Below, one piece after another: positions 29,290 through 37,634 of a DNA stretch of 64,000 bases. The DNA comes from Deltaproteobacteria bacterium (GTDB taxonomy: Bacteria; Myxococcota; Kuafuiibacteriia; Kuafuiibacteriales; Kuafuiibacteriaceae): NCBI GenBank assembly GCA_016703535.1, contig JADJBV010000002.1:1922001-1986000 (forward strand), in the 5' to 3' direction. The position numbers and the translations under genes are program-made. How positions within the stretch are numbered: position 1 is the first letter of the stretch; every line of letters starts with the position of its first letter. The notes beneath the pieces were generated by a model, which did not search any database, was not told where the DNA came from, and saw nothing but the letters and a program-made list of their open reading frames with translations.

Positions 29290-30650
29290 GCCGCACCTCC
29301 TGCAAGCCAACTTGCAAAACGTCGGGCCGCTTGGCCGCGCCAGCCGGGGAGTTCGGTCTGATTGCGGAACCGCCGGACCAAAGCGCCCACCACAAAACCG
29401 GCCGAAGTGTCGCCCTCCAACCGCAACTTGCCGGTGAGCTGGGCCGTGGCGAAGTCCAGCTCACCCCTCAGCAGCTGCCGGAAGATCTCCCACTTCATGG
29501 TCGCCACCGAGGTCGGGGGGCGAGGGGCCCCGGCCTGGGTTGTGAGGCGCCCGCCCTCCACCCGCAAGGTGTAGTCGCCGCCGCCGGGACCCAAGAGGGC
29601 CAGGTGCACCGCCGAACTCATCCCCGACAGCTCGGGTTCGGTCTTGCCCCGGGAGGCCAGGTCCAAACTCCGAAAAAACCAGGCCAATCTACGGGCGCCG
29701 CCGCCGGGGGCCTCGGCCCGGTATCGACGAAGGACATCGGCGTTGGTGGGGCAACGGGGCCGCCAGCTCAGCTCTTGTTTGGCCTTCTCCGAAGACAAGA
29801 CCATCCGGACCCCGCCAAAACGGGCCCAAGAAGGATCGACCGGATCACCGAGGCCCAACCTTTCGAGCAAAGGTGCCGCGGCCGAGGACAAGGCCAACAG
29901 CGCCTTCGGCGTGCGGACGTCCTTGAGGCCGGTGGCGGCGGCCAACTCGGCGGGGCCCCCTTCGGGGGTGGCCATCAAGTTGTAGGCCCCCCGTCTTCCT
30001 TGATCCATGGCGGCGATCGCGGCGTCGGCCACGTCTTCGTCCCAGACCAACGGCAAGGGTACGTCGCCGCTCGACACCAGCCACCCTCGCTCCAGGGCTT
30101 GGCCAAACAGCTGGCCCAGCGGGTTGCCGAAGCGGGTGCCCACCAAGATCGCCGGCCGCAGGCGGACGATGGCCAACTCCGGGTGGGTCGGCTCGAACTG
30201 ATCGAGCCAATCTTCCACTTGGTACTTGGCATACGAATACGGAAAGTCCGGCAGCGGGCGCCGCGGGGTGGTCTCCAAGATCGGCTCGGGGTGATCGCCG
30301 TACACGCCGTAGGCCGCCATCGAAGAGGCGTAGATGACCTGGCGGGCGCCGGCCTGGACCGCGGCCTGAAAGACGTTGCGGGTGCCCTCGACGTTGACGC
30401 CGTAGTAAACCTCGGGGTCGACCTTGGCGGTCACCAAAAAAGCCAGGTGGAAGACGACCTCACAACCTTCCAGGTGTTTGGCCAGCTCCGGAGCTCGGAC
30501 GTCGACCTGCCGGGCCTCCAACTTGCCGCTGACCAAACGAGGGGGTGAGAGGTCCAAAGAGACGATCCGCTTCACCTTGCGGTGATCGATCAGCCGCCGC
30601 AACACCACGCTGCCGAGTTGTCCCGAACCCCCGGTCACCGCCACCCGCAT
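29286..30650 (-). CDS. SDR/epimerase fused to an SCP2-like sterol-carrier domain
   Basis: A protein of 454 residues. Residues 1-320 are an extended SDR: TGGSGQLGS dinucleotide motif, SSMAAYG and the catalytic YSYAK pair (YxxxK). The C-terminal 100 residues resemble an SCP2 domain: HLALLGPGGGDYTLRVEGG, then MKWEIFRQLLRGELDFATAQLTGKLRLEGD. The fusion suggests the enzyme presents or binds a lipid or sterol-like substrate. It overlaps the flavin monooxygenase gene by 4 bases. A TAGGCT element 6 bases before the ATG supports this start. Confidence 0.86.
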   Translation of the reverse strand: MRVAVTGGSGQLGSVVLRRLIDHRKVKRIVSLDLSPPRLVSGKLEARQVDVRAPELAKHLEGCEVVFHLAFLVTAKVDPEVYYGVNVEGTRNVFQAAVQAGARQVIYASSMAAYGVYGDHPEPILETTPRRPLPDFPYSYAKYQVEDWLDQFEPTHPELAIVRLRPAILVGTRFGNPLGQLFGQALERGWLVSSGDVPLPLVWDEDVADAAIAAMDQGRRGAYNLMATPEGGPAELAAATGLKDVRTPKALLALSSAAAPLLERLGLGDPVDPSWARFGGVRMVLSSEKAKQELSWRPRCPTNADVLRRYRAEAPGGGARRLAWFFRSLDLASRGKTEPELSGMSSAVHLALLGPGGGDYTLRVEGGRLTTQAGAPRPPTSVATMKWEIFRQLLRGELDFATAQLTGKLRLEGDTSAGFVVGALVRRFRNQTELPGWRGQAARRFASWLAGGAA

Positions 30651-30656
30651 ACCGCG

Positions 30657-30662
30657 AGCCTA
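30657..30662 (-). promoter_or_regulatory. -10-like TAGGCT, 6 bases before the SDR-SCP2 start
   Basis: On the minus strand TAGGCT is followed by CGCGGT and then ATG at 30650. There is no Shine-Dalgarno sequence. The spacing is identical to that at sixA, the CARDB protein and the beta-helix protein. Confidence 0.45.
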
Positions 30663-30677
30663 ACGCCGCTTTGGACT

Positions 30678-31538
30678 TCAGCGACAGGTCCAGTTGGGGT
30701 CGTTGTTTTGAGCCTGGCATTCGCTGTCGTTGTGGCAACCCAGGTATTGGCAACTCCCGGCTTGGCAGCGGTAGTTGTCGGCGTCGAAGGCCACCCCGGC
30801 CCCGGGGGAGACGCAGTCGGCGGCGCTGGTGCAGGTCAGGTAGCAGCTGGAGAAGCCCAACCCCGGGACCGCCTGGCAGGTGTAGCGCGGATCGCTGAGG
30901 CCGCTGGTGCACTCGCTGGTGTTGTTGCAGCCGTCCCACTGGCAACCGCCGCCGACGCAGCTGTAGTTGTCTTGGTCGTAGAGCGGTGAGCTGGGGATGA
31001 TGCAGGCGGAGACGTCAGAGCAGGCCCGAGCGCAGCTGGCCACCCCCACCGGCCCGGTGCGGCAGACCCAACCGGCCCCGAAGACCGAGGTGCATTCGCC
31101 GTCTCCGTTACATCCAGTATATTGGCAGGCGCCGGCTTGGCAGCGGTAGTTGTCGGCGTCGGTGATCGCGGTGCTGCTGATCGGGACACAATCGGCGGCG
31201 GCGTTGCAGGTGCCGAGGCAACTCCGAAAGACCCCCGAGTCCGGGGCGCCGCTGTCGGCGGGGAAGCCAGAGTCCGGGGGGAAGCCAACATCGGCAGGGG
31301 CGCCAGAGTCGGGGTTGGGCCCGAGATCGCCGCTGTTGGCGTCGGGGAGGGCGCCGTCCGGGCCTGAAGCGTCGAGGCCTGAAGCGTCGAGCCCGGAGGC
31401 GTCCCCGAGGGAGCCCCCGTCCAAACCCAGGGCCCCGCCGTCGCGAGGATCGGCCAGACGAGGGGCGCCCGGATCTCGGTCCCGGGTCTCGCCACAGGCG
31501 AAGAGAGACAAGAGGATGAACCACGGGAGTCGGCGCAC
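30678..31538 (-). CDS. Cys-rich lipoprotein with three repeats
   Basis: A protein of 286 residues. The signal peptide ends in a lipobox (LFAC), followed by a low-complexity region rich in Asp, Gly, Ser and Ala (about residues 25-105), a stalk common in myxobacterial lipoproteins. Three Cys-rich repeats of about 60 residues follow, each with a DxDNYxCxxGxCQxxGC core and a following EC. All Cys are probably paired, implying an exported, disulfide-stabilised protein. DNA for the stalk contains a 15-base tandem repeat at 31362-31391. A TACACT element lies 10 bases before the GTG. Function unknown; ligand binding is possible. Confidence 0.78.
   Translation of the reverse strand: MRRLPWFILLSLFACGETRDRDPGAPRLADPRDGGALGLDGGSLGDASGLDASGLDASGPDGALPDANSGDLGPNPDSGAPADVGFPPDSGFPADSGAPDSGVFRSCLGTCNAAADCVPISSTAITDADNYRCQAGACQYTGCNGDGECTSVFGAGWVCRTGPVGVASCARACSDVSACIIPSSPLYDQDNYSCVGGGCQWDGCNNTSECTSGLSDPRYTCQAVPGLGFSSCYLTCTSAADCVSPGAGVAFDADNYRCQAGSCQYLGCHNDSECQAQNNDPNWTCR
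31362..31391. repeat. 15-base tandem repeat in lipoprotein stalk
   Basis: The unit GCCTGAAGCGTCGAG occurs twice in succession, with a degenerate third copy following. On the coding strand it encodes repeated Leu-Asp-Ala-Ser-Gly. Length variation by slippage is plausible. Confidence 0.7.
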
Positions 31539-31548
31539 GATGTCTGCC

Positions 31549-31554
31549 AGTGTA
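31549..31554 (-). promoter_or_regulatory. -10-like TACACT, 10 bases before the Cys-rich lipoprotein start
   Basis: On the minus strand GTACACT is followed by ten bases and then GTG at 31538, matching the TAnnnT pattern with the same 10-base spacing as the TATAAT at 6137-6142. Confidence 0.4.
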
Positions 31555-31631
31555 CGCCGCTGGTGGGCGGATCTGCCCCGGCATTTGCCGGTTGAAGTAG
31601 ACCCGGGCGCGCCCCGACGTTAGCCCAAGTT

Positions 31632-33107
31632 GTGACGGTCCCTGAGCTCCGGATCAAAGCCGCCAACCACGCCCCGGTCCGCACTGAACGGCCCTACGTC
31701 CTGTATTGGATGACCTCGGCCCGGCGGACCCAGGACAACTTCGGCCTGGATCGGGCGGTCGACGAGGCCCGTCGCCTGAAAAAAGGCCTGGTGGTCCTCG
31801 AGGCCTTGAGGGTCGGCTACCGCTGGGCCAGCGATCGACACCACCTCTTCGTGCTCCAAGGCATGGCGGACAACCAAAAGGCGCTGGCGGCGGCGGGGGT
31901 CACCCACCACACCTACGTCGAGCCTGAACCCGGTGCGGGCAAGGGGTTGATCGAGGCCTTGGCGGCCCAGGCGGCCTTGGTGGTGACCGACGACTTCCCC
32001 TGCTTCTTTTTGCCGAAGATGATCGGGGCGGTGGCGGCTCGCCTGGACGTCCGCTTGGAGCAGGTCGACTCCAACGGCCTCCTGCCGATCCGGGCCACCG
32101 AACGGACCTTTCACCGGGCCTTCGACTTCCGTCGGTTTTTGCAAGCCAACTTGCCAAATCACCTGGGCCAGGCGCCCCGGGCCGACAGCCTCCGTGGCCT
32201 CGACCTCCCGGCTGCGGCGCTACCGGCCGAGGTCCTGCGCCGTTGGCCGGCGCCCGAGGCCGGGCTGCTCGCGGGTGAAGCGAAGGCCTTGGCCCGCTTG
32301 CCCATCGATCACACGGTGGGCCGGGCTGTCTTTTCGGGGGGCGCCGTCGCGGCCCTCCGCCGTTGGCGTTCGTTTTTGGAGCGGGATCTGGCGCTTTACG
32401 GTGAAGGCCGCAACCACCCCGACGATGATCGCTCCAGCGGCCTGTCGCCCTATCTCCACTTTGGGCAGATCTCGGCCCACCGGATCTTCCGAGAGTTGAC
32501 CGAAGCCGAAGGTTGGGGCCGGGAGCGGCTCAAGGCCAAAGGCGGCGGAGAAAAGGAGGGCTGGTGGGGCATGTCGAGCGGCGCCGAGTCCTTCATCGAC
32601 GAGCTGGTGACCTGGCGGGAGTTGGGCTTCAACTTCTCCAGCCGGGTGCAAAACTACGATCAATATCGTTCCCTCCCTGAGTGGGCCCGGGCCACCCTCG
32701 AGGCGCACCAAGCCGATCCCCGGCCCCAACTTTATTCAGCGAAGCAGCTGGAAGCGGCCCGGACCCACGATGAGATCTGGAACGCGGCCCAACGTCAGCT
32801 GGTCCAAGACGGGCGCCTGCACAACTACCTGCGCATGTTGTGGGGCAAGAAGATCTTGGAGTGGTCAACGACGCCCCAAGAAGCGGCGGCGGTGATGATC
32901 GAGCTCAACAACAAGTACGCGGTTGATGGACGGGATCCCAACTCCTACTCGGGCATCTTTTGGGTGTTGGGCCGCTTCGACCGGGCCTGGGGTCCGGAGC
33001 GCCCGATCTACGGCCAGATCCGCTACATGAGCTCCGACAACACCGCCAAGAAGATCCACCTCAAGCAGTACTTGTTGCGGTACGGCGCGCAAGCCAAGTT
33101 GCTCTGA
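31632..33107 (+). CDS. phr: Class II CPD photolyase
   Basis: A protein of 491 residues. The C-terminal region has the class II signatures LSPYLHFGQIS, DELVTWRELGFNF, RMLWGKKILEWS and NSYSGIFWVLGRFDRAWGPERPIYGQIRYMSSDN. These place it with class II cyclobutane dimer photolyases, which use FAD and blue light to split CPDs, and not with class I or cryptochromes. The start is a GTG 93 bases from the divergent lipoprotein; a TAGCCC hexamer lies 5 bases before it. It converges on the giant-protein gene with a 5-base gap. Confidence 0.93.
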   Translation: MTVPELRIKAANHAPVRTERPYVLYWMTSARRTQDNFGLDRAVDEARRLKKGLVVLEALRVGYRWASDRHHLFVLQGMADNQKALAAAGVTHHTYVEPEPGAGKGLIEALAAQAALVVTDDFPCFFLPKMIGAVAARLDVRLEQVDSNGLLPIRATERTFHRAFDFRRFLQANLPNHLGQAPRADSLRGLDLPAAALPAEVLRRWPAPEAGLLAGEAKALARLPIDHTVGRAVFSGGAVAALRRWRSFLERDLALYGEGRNHPDDDRSSGLSPYLHFGQISAHRIFRELTEAEGWGRERLKAKGGGEKEGWWGMSSGAESFIDELVTWRELGFNFSSRVQNYDQYRSLPEWARATLEAHQADPRPQLYSAKQLEAARTHDEIWNAAQRQLVQDGRLHNYLRMLWGKKILEWSTTPQEAAAVMIELNNKYAVDGRDPNSYSGIFWVLGRFDRAWGPERPIYGQIRYMSSDNTAKKIHLKQYLLRYGAQAKLL

Positions 33108-33112
33108 GCCCC

Positions 33113-36100
33113 TCAGCCTTCGGGCGGGGTGGTTTCGGTGAGGATGGTCTTGACGATGTCGGTGGTGGAGCCGGCCCGTCGGGCCTTTTCGGCGAAGTTG
33201 CGAGCCTGGTCTGGGGCCTTGGCCTTCCAGTAGGCCTCGGCGATGTTGGAGAGGAACATCCCGGTCTGGCTCGGGTCAGCGGTCAGGGCCTTCTCGAACC
33301 AAGTGATCGACTCCAAATATTGGCTTTGAGCGTCCAGGGCCGCGCCGTAGAGGTTGTAGAGGCGCCCGCGTCCTTCGGCATCCCGGGCCTTTTCCAGGGC
33401 CTTCGGGATCCGCAGCTTGGCCTGCTCGGGATCGTCGGCCTCCAGCCACGCCAGGCGGGCTTCGAAGAACATCACCTGGCCGTCGTCGGGGCCGTCCCGG
33501 AGGGCGGCGTCGGCCACCCGGCGGGCTTCGGCGAAACGTCGGGCCTTGAGCAGGGTCCAGCCGAACTGGACCCGGGAGAGCCGGGCCAATTTGCGGATGT
33601 CCTCCAACGCTCGCCCTTCGTAGGGGGCCTCCTTCAACGTGTCGCCCAGAACTTCGGCTCGAGGATCGCCTCGCAAGATGTCTTGCAACAACAGCTGCAG
33701 CGCGAAGGTCGCGTCGGTGGGCAACTCGTTTTTGCCGCTTTTGCCCTTGACGCTCGGGGCCATCGCCCGAGACGGCAGCCGCTGGTGCAGGACCTCCAGG
33801 AGCCCCTCTTTCTCCAAGGGACCCCAAGCGAGCTCGAAGAAGGCCTGCCAACCTCCACGGCCCTTCTCCGGCGGGAGCTCGGGCGGCCACAGGGGCCCTC
33901 CGTCGTCGGGGCCCCGCAGGATCGAGCTGAGGCGGTCCAGGGTGTGGATGCGCAAGGCGCTCAGCGACGGCGTTTGATCGCCCTGATCTTCGAAGATGCC
34001 ACCCAGGTCCGAGTACATCTCCCGTTCCCGTTCGGCCTCCTCCAAGGTCTCTTCCAGCCACACGCCGGCCCGGGCCAGCGGCACCAACAACTCGTTCGCC
34101 TGGTGGCCGTAGTGTTGAGCCACCATCCGGTCGTAAGCGGCTCGCATCACCCCGGCCAGCTGACGCAGGCGAGGTTCGGGCAAGGCCGCCAAGGACTCGT
34201 TGGGGAGGTCATAGCCCGAGTCTTCGGTGCCCAACGCCGAGAGGTAACGAGACAAGATCTCGGTCGTCGCGTCCTCATCCATGCGACCCAGCGCCCTCCG
34301 GGCGATCAAGGCCACCTCCGGCGTCGGGTGATCGATCAAGGCGCTGAGGGCCCCGTGGACCTTGGGGATGGCCGTGTGCTGGTAGAGCCCCTGCACTCCC
34401 AGCAGCGGCTCCAGAACCATGGCCGCCAGCCAAGCCTCGATGACCTCCTCATCCCCGGGCAGGGCCTCCGCGATCCGGGCCGCGGCGATCAGGCCCTCTT
34501 CGGCCAAGGCCGCCAAGATCTCTCGACGCACCTCGGGATCTCGCTGGGCCTTGAGGGTGAGTGACTCTCGCTCTTCGTACCAGCGATGATCCCGCAGTCG
34601 CTCCCGGATCGAACGGGGCGCCCTGGCGCTGTCGGCCTTCCGGGTGGCCTCGACGCTCCCGGCCGCCGGCAACACGGCTACGATGACGTCGCCGTCGCCC
34701 CGTTGATCGTAGCGGATCAACATCAGGCGTCGGGTCGCGACCTTTTGAGCGAACTCCGGCCCGAGTCGAGTCAAGAGTTCACTCAGGACCTGGGCCCTTT
34801 GTCCGGCACGTTGATTGTTCGCGGCGTAGTGCAAGGCGCGGTTGAGCTGACGTTGGGCGTCGAAGTCACCGCCCGGCTCTCCCCCTGGAGCTTCGGAGAA
34901 GGTCAGCTCCGCGCTCCAAACTTCTTCGTGGTGGCTGGGCAAGGTGACCAGCGGGTAGGCCTCGACCCGGGCTCGGTCATCGAACCAATAGAGGCGCAAC
35001 ATGCCAAACGGCGGCGCGTCGGGGCCCAGGTGCTTCGCCGACTCTTCCCGGAGCCACTCCTCGACCTGCTGTGCCTCTCCCTCCAGGCTCCGGATCCGCT
35101 CGGGGCTGTCGAGGGGCCGGGCCTCCAGTCGCAAGAGCCCCTCCTGGGTCACGGCCAACAACGCGTCTCCGCGCTCGACCAGACTCAAGGCCTCCAGCGG
35201 ATACCCATCGCTGCCGAAGGTCAGCTCCAGCGCCACCTCCGCCGGGCGGGTCAGGTCGATCCGCTGCAGCTTCCCTCGGTCCGACACCAGGGCGGTGTTC
35301 GCGCCCCACGCTGACACGGCCTTGGCCTCCAACGGCCCGCGGGCCAACACCGTCGGCCGATCGGACAACGACAACACCAACACCTCGACCTCGTCCTTCA
35401 GCCAGATCGCGCCCGCGGCGATCCCCAAGAGCTCCAGGTTGTCTCGGCCCGGCAGCCGGGCGATCGGGCGCGGGGCCTCGGGCCGGGACACGTCGAAGAG
35501 GTACAGGGCCTGGCGGGTGGTCGCGTACAGGCGTTCGCCTTCGAGGGCCAGGCCGTTGAGGTGTTCGTCTTTGGGCAAGCCGATGGTCGCGACCGAGCGC
35601 AGGCCCCCTTCGGCCCACAACAGATCGACGCCATGGCTGATCCCGCTGCGACCTTGGGCGACCAAAGGACCACGAGCCGCCAAGGGGCCGCTGGCCCGGA
35701 ACCACGGTCGGTCCCGCGCGATGACCTGTCCGTCGAGGGACAACAAGATCACCTGACCTGCGTTGGAGAGGACCAGGCCACCCGGGACCTCGACGAGGGC
35801 GTCGGGGCGTTCGGGTAAGGTGGCGATCACGCGTTGGGCGCCGTCGTCGCCGATCCAGCGGACACCACCTCGATCATCGATGGCCCAGTGACCCTGGTTG
35901 CTTGGCCGCACCGCTCGGATTTGCGCGGGCGCCTCGACCTTGGCCTCTTCGGCGCCCTTCTTTTCCTTTCGTTTTCGCGGGGCCTCGGGTTCGGGCGCCG
36001 GGCGATTCAGCTCGGCCACCCAGGCGAGGCCTTCGGTCGGCCGCTCCGGGAAGTGTGCGCCGCCCTCCAAGGGTAGATCGGCGAGTTCGCCCAAGCGGGC

Positions 36101-37561
36101 CAAGGCCGCGGCTCGGGCCTCTTGATGGCTTCGACGCGCCGCGAACATGGGCTTCAGCGTCGACTCCGCTTCGGCGAGGCGCAGCAGATCGGCCTCGGGT
36201 TCACCTTCGGCGAAGGCCTCGGCCAAGGCGTCTTCGGCTCCGGCCGCGCCGATCCGAGCCCACACGATCGCCCGGGCGACCAGCAGGTCTTCGTCCCGAG
36301 TTTCGGCCTCGACCAGGGCTTTGGCCTCCGCGGTGCGCCCGAGGAGGATCAAAGCGATCGCCTTGGTGGGTTGATGCGACTTTTCATCGCTCAACTTGGC
36401 CAGGGCCGCCGCCGCTTGCCCGAGGCCGAGGTGGGCCCGGGCCTCGAGGGCCGGATCCCGGTCTTTGGGCCCCAACCTCCCCAACAACTCCATCGCTTCG
36501 GCCGGTCGTCCTCCCCGGAGCGAATCCCTCGCCAGGTTCCGAAAGCAGCGGGCCAACACGGCTGGGCTGACCGGGCAGCCCTCGATCAGCTCGAAGAGTT
36601 TGGCCACCCCGTGGGCCTTGGCCAAGGCCTCCAGGGCGCTCCAACGTTCATGATCTTCGCTCAAGGCCTCCAGGCGGGCGGCCAGGCCGGCGGCGTCGGC
36701 GGGCAAGCGGGCTTGTTCGAGCACCGGATCGATCCAACACCCGCTCTTCTCGAAGTGGGTCCGGAGCGCGGCCGCGACCTGCGCGCTGTTTGGGCCACCC
36801 CGCTCTTCGTGGGTGTGCCCCGCCCGCAGCCGGACGTCGAAGACCTCGTCCCGAAAGCGCAGCATGATCTCGTCGTCGTCGGCGTGCGCCGTCGCCAGCT
36901 CCCCAAAGTGGTAGTGACGAATCGTCGCGGCGTCGGTGTCTTTGGAGGTGCCCTGACCTTCGGGGTAAAAGACGACCCAGCCGTCGTCGACCAGCACCCC
37001 TTGCGGGTACACGCTCCCGAAGCCGTGCTCCTTGCGGCGCTCCGAGAGGGGCAAGAGGGGCGCGCCGTGGGGATGACAAAAGGCGATCAGATCGGCCTCC
37101 GCCCCATCCATGGTCACGAAGATCCCGACGGGGTGGCTGAAACGCTCGGCGAAGAGCCCCGTCCCCAGCTCGATCGCCGTGCCGCACAAAGCCTGACGGA
37201 GGCGGCTCCACGCGCCGGTGAAGGCCCGATCGAGGGTGGGTGACTCGAAGTGCACCGGGGTCCGAGGGACGAAGCCGCTCGGCCCTTCGCCTGGGGAACC
37301 CATGACCAGCCGGTCGATCTGGTCGAGCCAACTCCCGGCCGAGATCAGGCCGGCGGCGCGCGCGGGATCTTCGGCGTACGGATAGTTCTCCCACTCGACG
37401 CCGAGCCACACGCCGAGCTGGAGTCGGTCTTGAGTGGGCGCCAGCACGATGATCCGCAGGTCCTCGGGCGTCACCTCGCCGGCGCTCAAGGCCTGGTCGA
37501 TGATCGCGGCCATAACCTTGGGCCAGTCGTGGGCGAAGTCGGGCAGCGGTGAGGAGCTCAT
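33113..37561 (-). CDS. Giant soluble multi-repeat protein of unknown function
   Basis: A protein of 1482 residues from ATG 37561. I recognise no enzyme domain. Residues 1-300 are mixed alpha/beta, including a segment with FCHPHGAPLLPLSERRKEHGFGSVYPQGVLV. Residues about 300-540 are helical, TPR-like. Residues about 550-825 read as beta-propeller repeats (GHWAIDDRGGVRWIGDDG and similar). HEAT-like helices lie near 1060-1110 and TPR-like helices near 1355-1475. No signal peptide or membrane helix is present, so it is probably a cytosolic scaffold. An in-frame GTG at 37606 could add 15 residues. Starts 74 bases downstream of the HTTM gene's stop. Confidence 0.75.
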   Translation of the reverse strand: MSSSPLPDFAHDWPKVMAAIIDQALSAGEVTPEDLRIIVLAPTQDRLQLGVWLGVEWENYPYAEDPARAAGLISAGSWLDQIDRLVMGSPGEGPSGFVPRTPVHFESPTLDRAFTGAWSRLRQALCGTAIELGTGLFAERFSHPVGIFVTMDGAEADLIAFCHPHGAPLLPLSERRKEHGFGSVYPQGVLVDDGWVVFYPEGQGTSKDTDAATIRHYHFGELATAHADDDEIMLRFRDEVFDVRLRAGHTHEERGGPNSAQVAAALRTHFEKSGCWIDPVLEQARLPADAAGLAARLEALSEDHERWSALEALAKAHGVAKLFELIEGCPVSPAVLARCFRNLARDSLRGGRPAEAMELLGRLGPKDRDPALEARAHLGLGQAAAALAKLSDEKSHQPTKAIALILLGRTAEAKALVEAETRDEDLLVARAIVWARIGAAGAEDALAEAFAEGEPEADLLRLAEAESTLKPMFAARRSHQEARAAALARLGELADLPLEGGAHFPERPTEGLAWVAELNRPAPEPEAPRKRKEKKGAEEAKVEAPAQIRAVRPSNQGHWAIDDRGGVRWIGDDGAQRVIATLPERPDALVEVPGGLVLSNAGQVILLSLDGQVIARDRPWFRASGPLAARGPLVAQGRSGISHGVDLLWAEGGLRSVATIGLPKDEHLNGLALEGERLYATTRQALYLFDVSRPEAPRPIARLPGRDNLELLGIAAGAIWLKDEVEVLVLSLSDRPTVLARGPLEAKAVSAWGANTALVSDRGKLQRIDLTRPAEVALELTFGSDGYPLEALSLVERGDALLAVTQEGLLRLEARPLDSPERIRSLEGEAQQVEEWLREESAKHLGPDAPPFGMLRLYWFDDRARVEAYPLVTLPSHHEEVWSAELTFSEAPGGEPGGDFDAQRQLNRALHYAANNQRAGQRAQVLSELLTRLGPEFAQKVATRRLMLIRYDQRGDGDVIVAVLPAAGSVEATRKADSARAPRSIRERLRDHRWYEERESLTLKAQRDPEVRREILAALAEEGLIAAARIAEALPGDEEVIEAWLAAMVLEPLLGVQGLYQHTAIPKVHGALSALIDHPTPEVALIARRALGRMDEDATTEILSRYLSALGTEDSGYDLPNESLAALPEPRLRQLAGVMRAAYDRMVAQHYGHQANELLVPLARAGVWLEETLEEAEREREMYSDLGGIFEDQGDQTPSLSALRIHTLDRLSSILRGPDDGGPLWPPELPPEKGRGGWQAFFELAWGPLEKEGLLEVLHQRLPSRAMAPSVKGKSGKNELPTDATFALQLLLQDILRGDPRAEVLGDTLKEAPYEGRALEDIRKLARLSRVQFGWTLLKARRFAEARRVADAALRDGPDDGQVMFFEARLAWLEADDPEQAKLRIPKALEKARDAEGRGRLYNLYGAALDAQSQYLESITWFEKALTADPSQTGMFLSNIAEAYWKAKAPDQARNFAEKARRAGSTTDIVKTILTETTPPEG

Positions 37562-37634
37562 CGCCCCGATCCGTGCGACGGTTGAGACGGGGGGCGCAAG
37601 GTCCACACCGTCCCCACTCGAACCAGCGTGATCT

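Noticed and set aside
36122..37243. 373-residue plus-strand open frame
   Set aside because: Antisense to the giant repeat protein; no start signal or domain.
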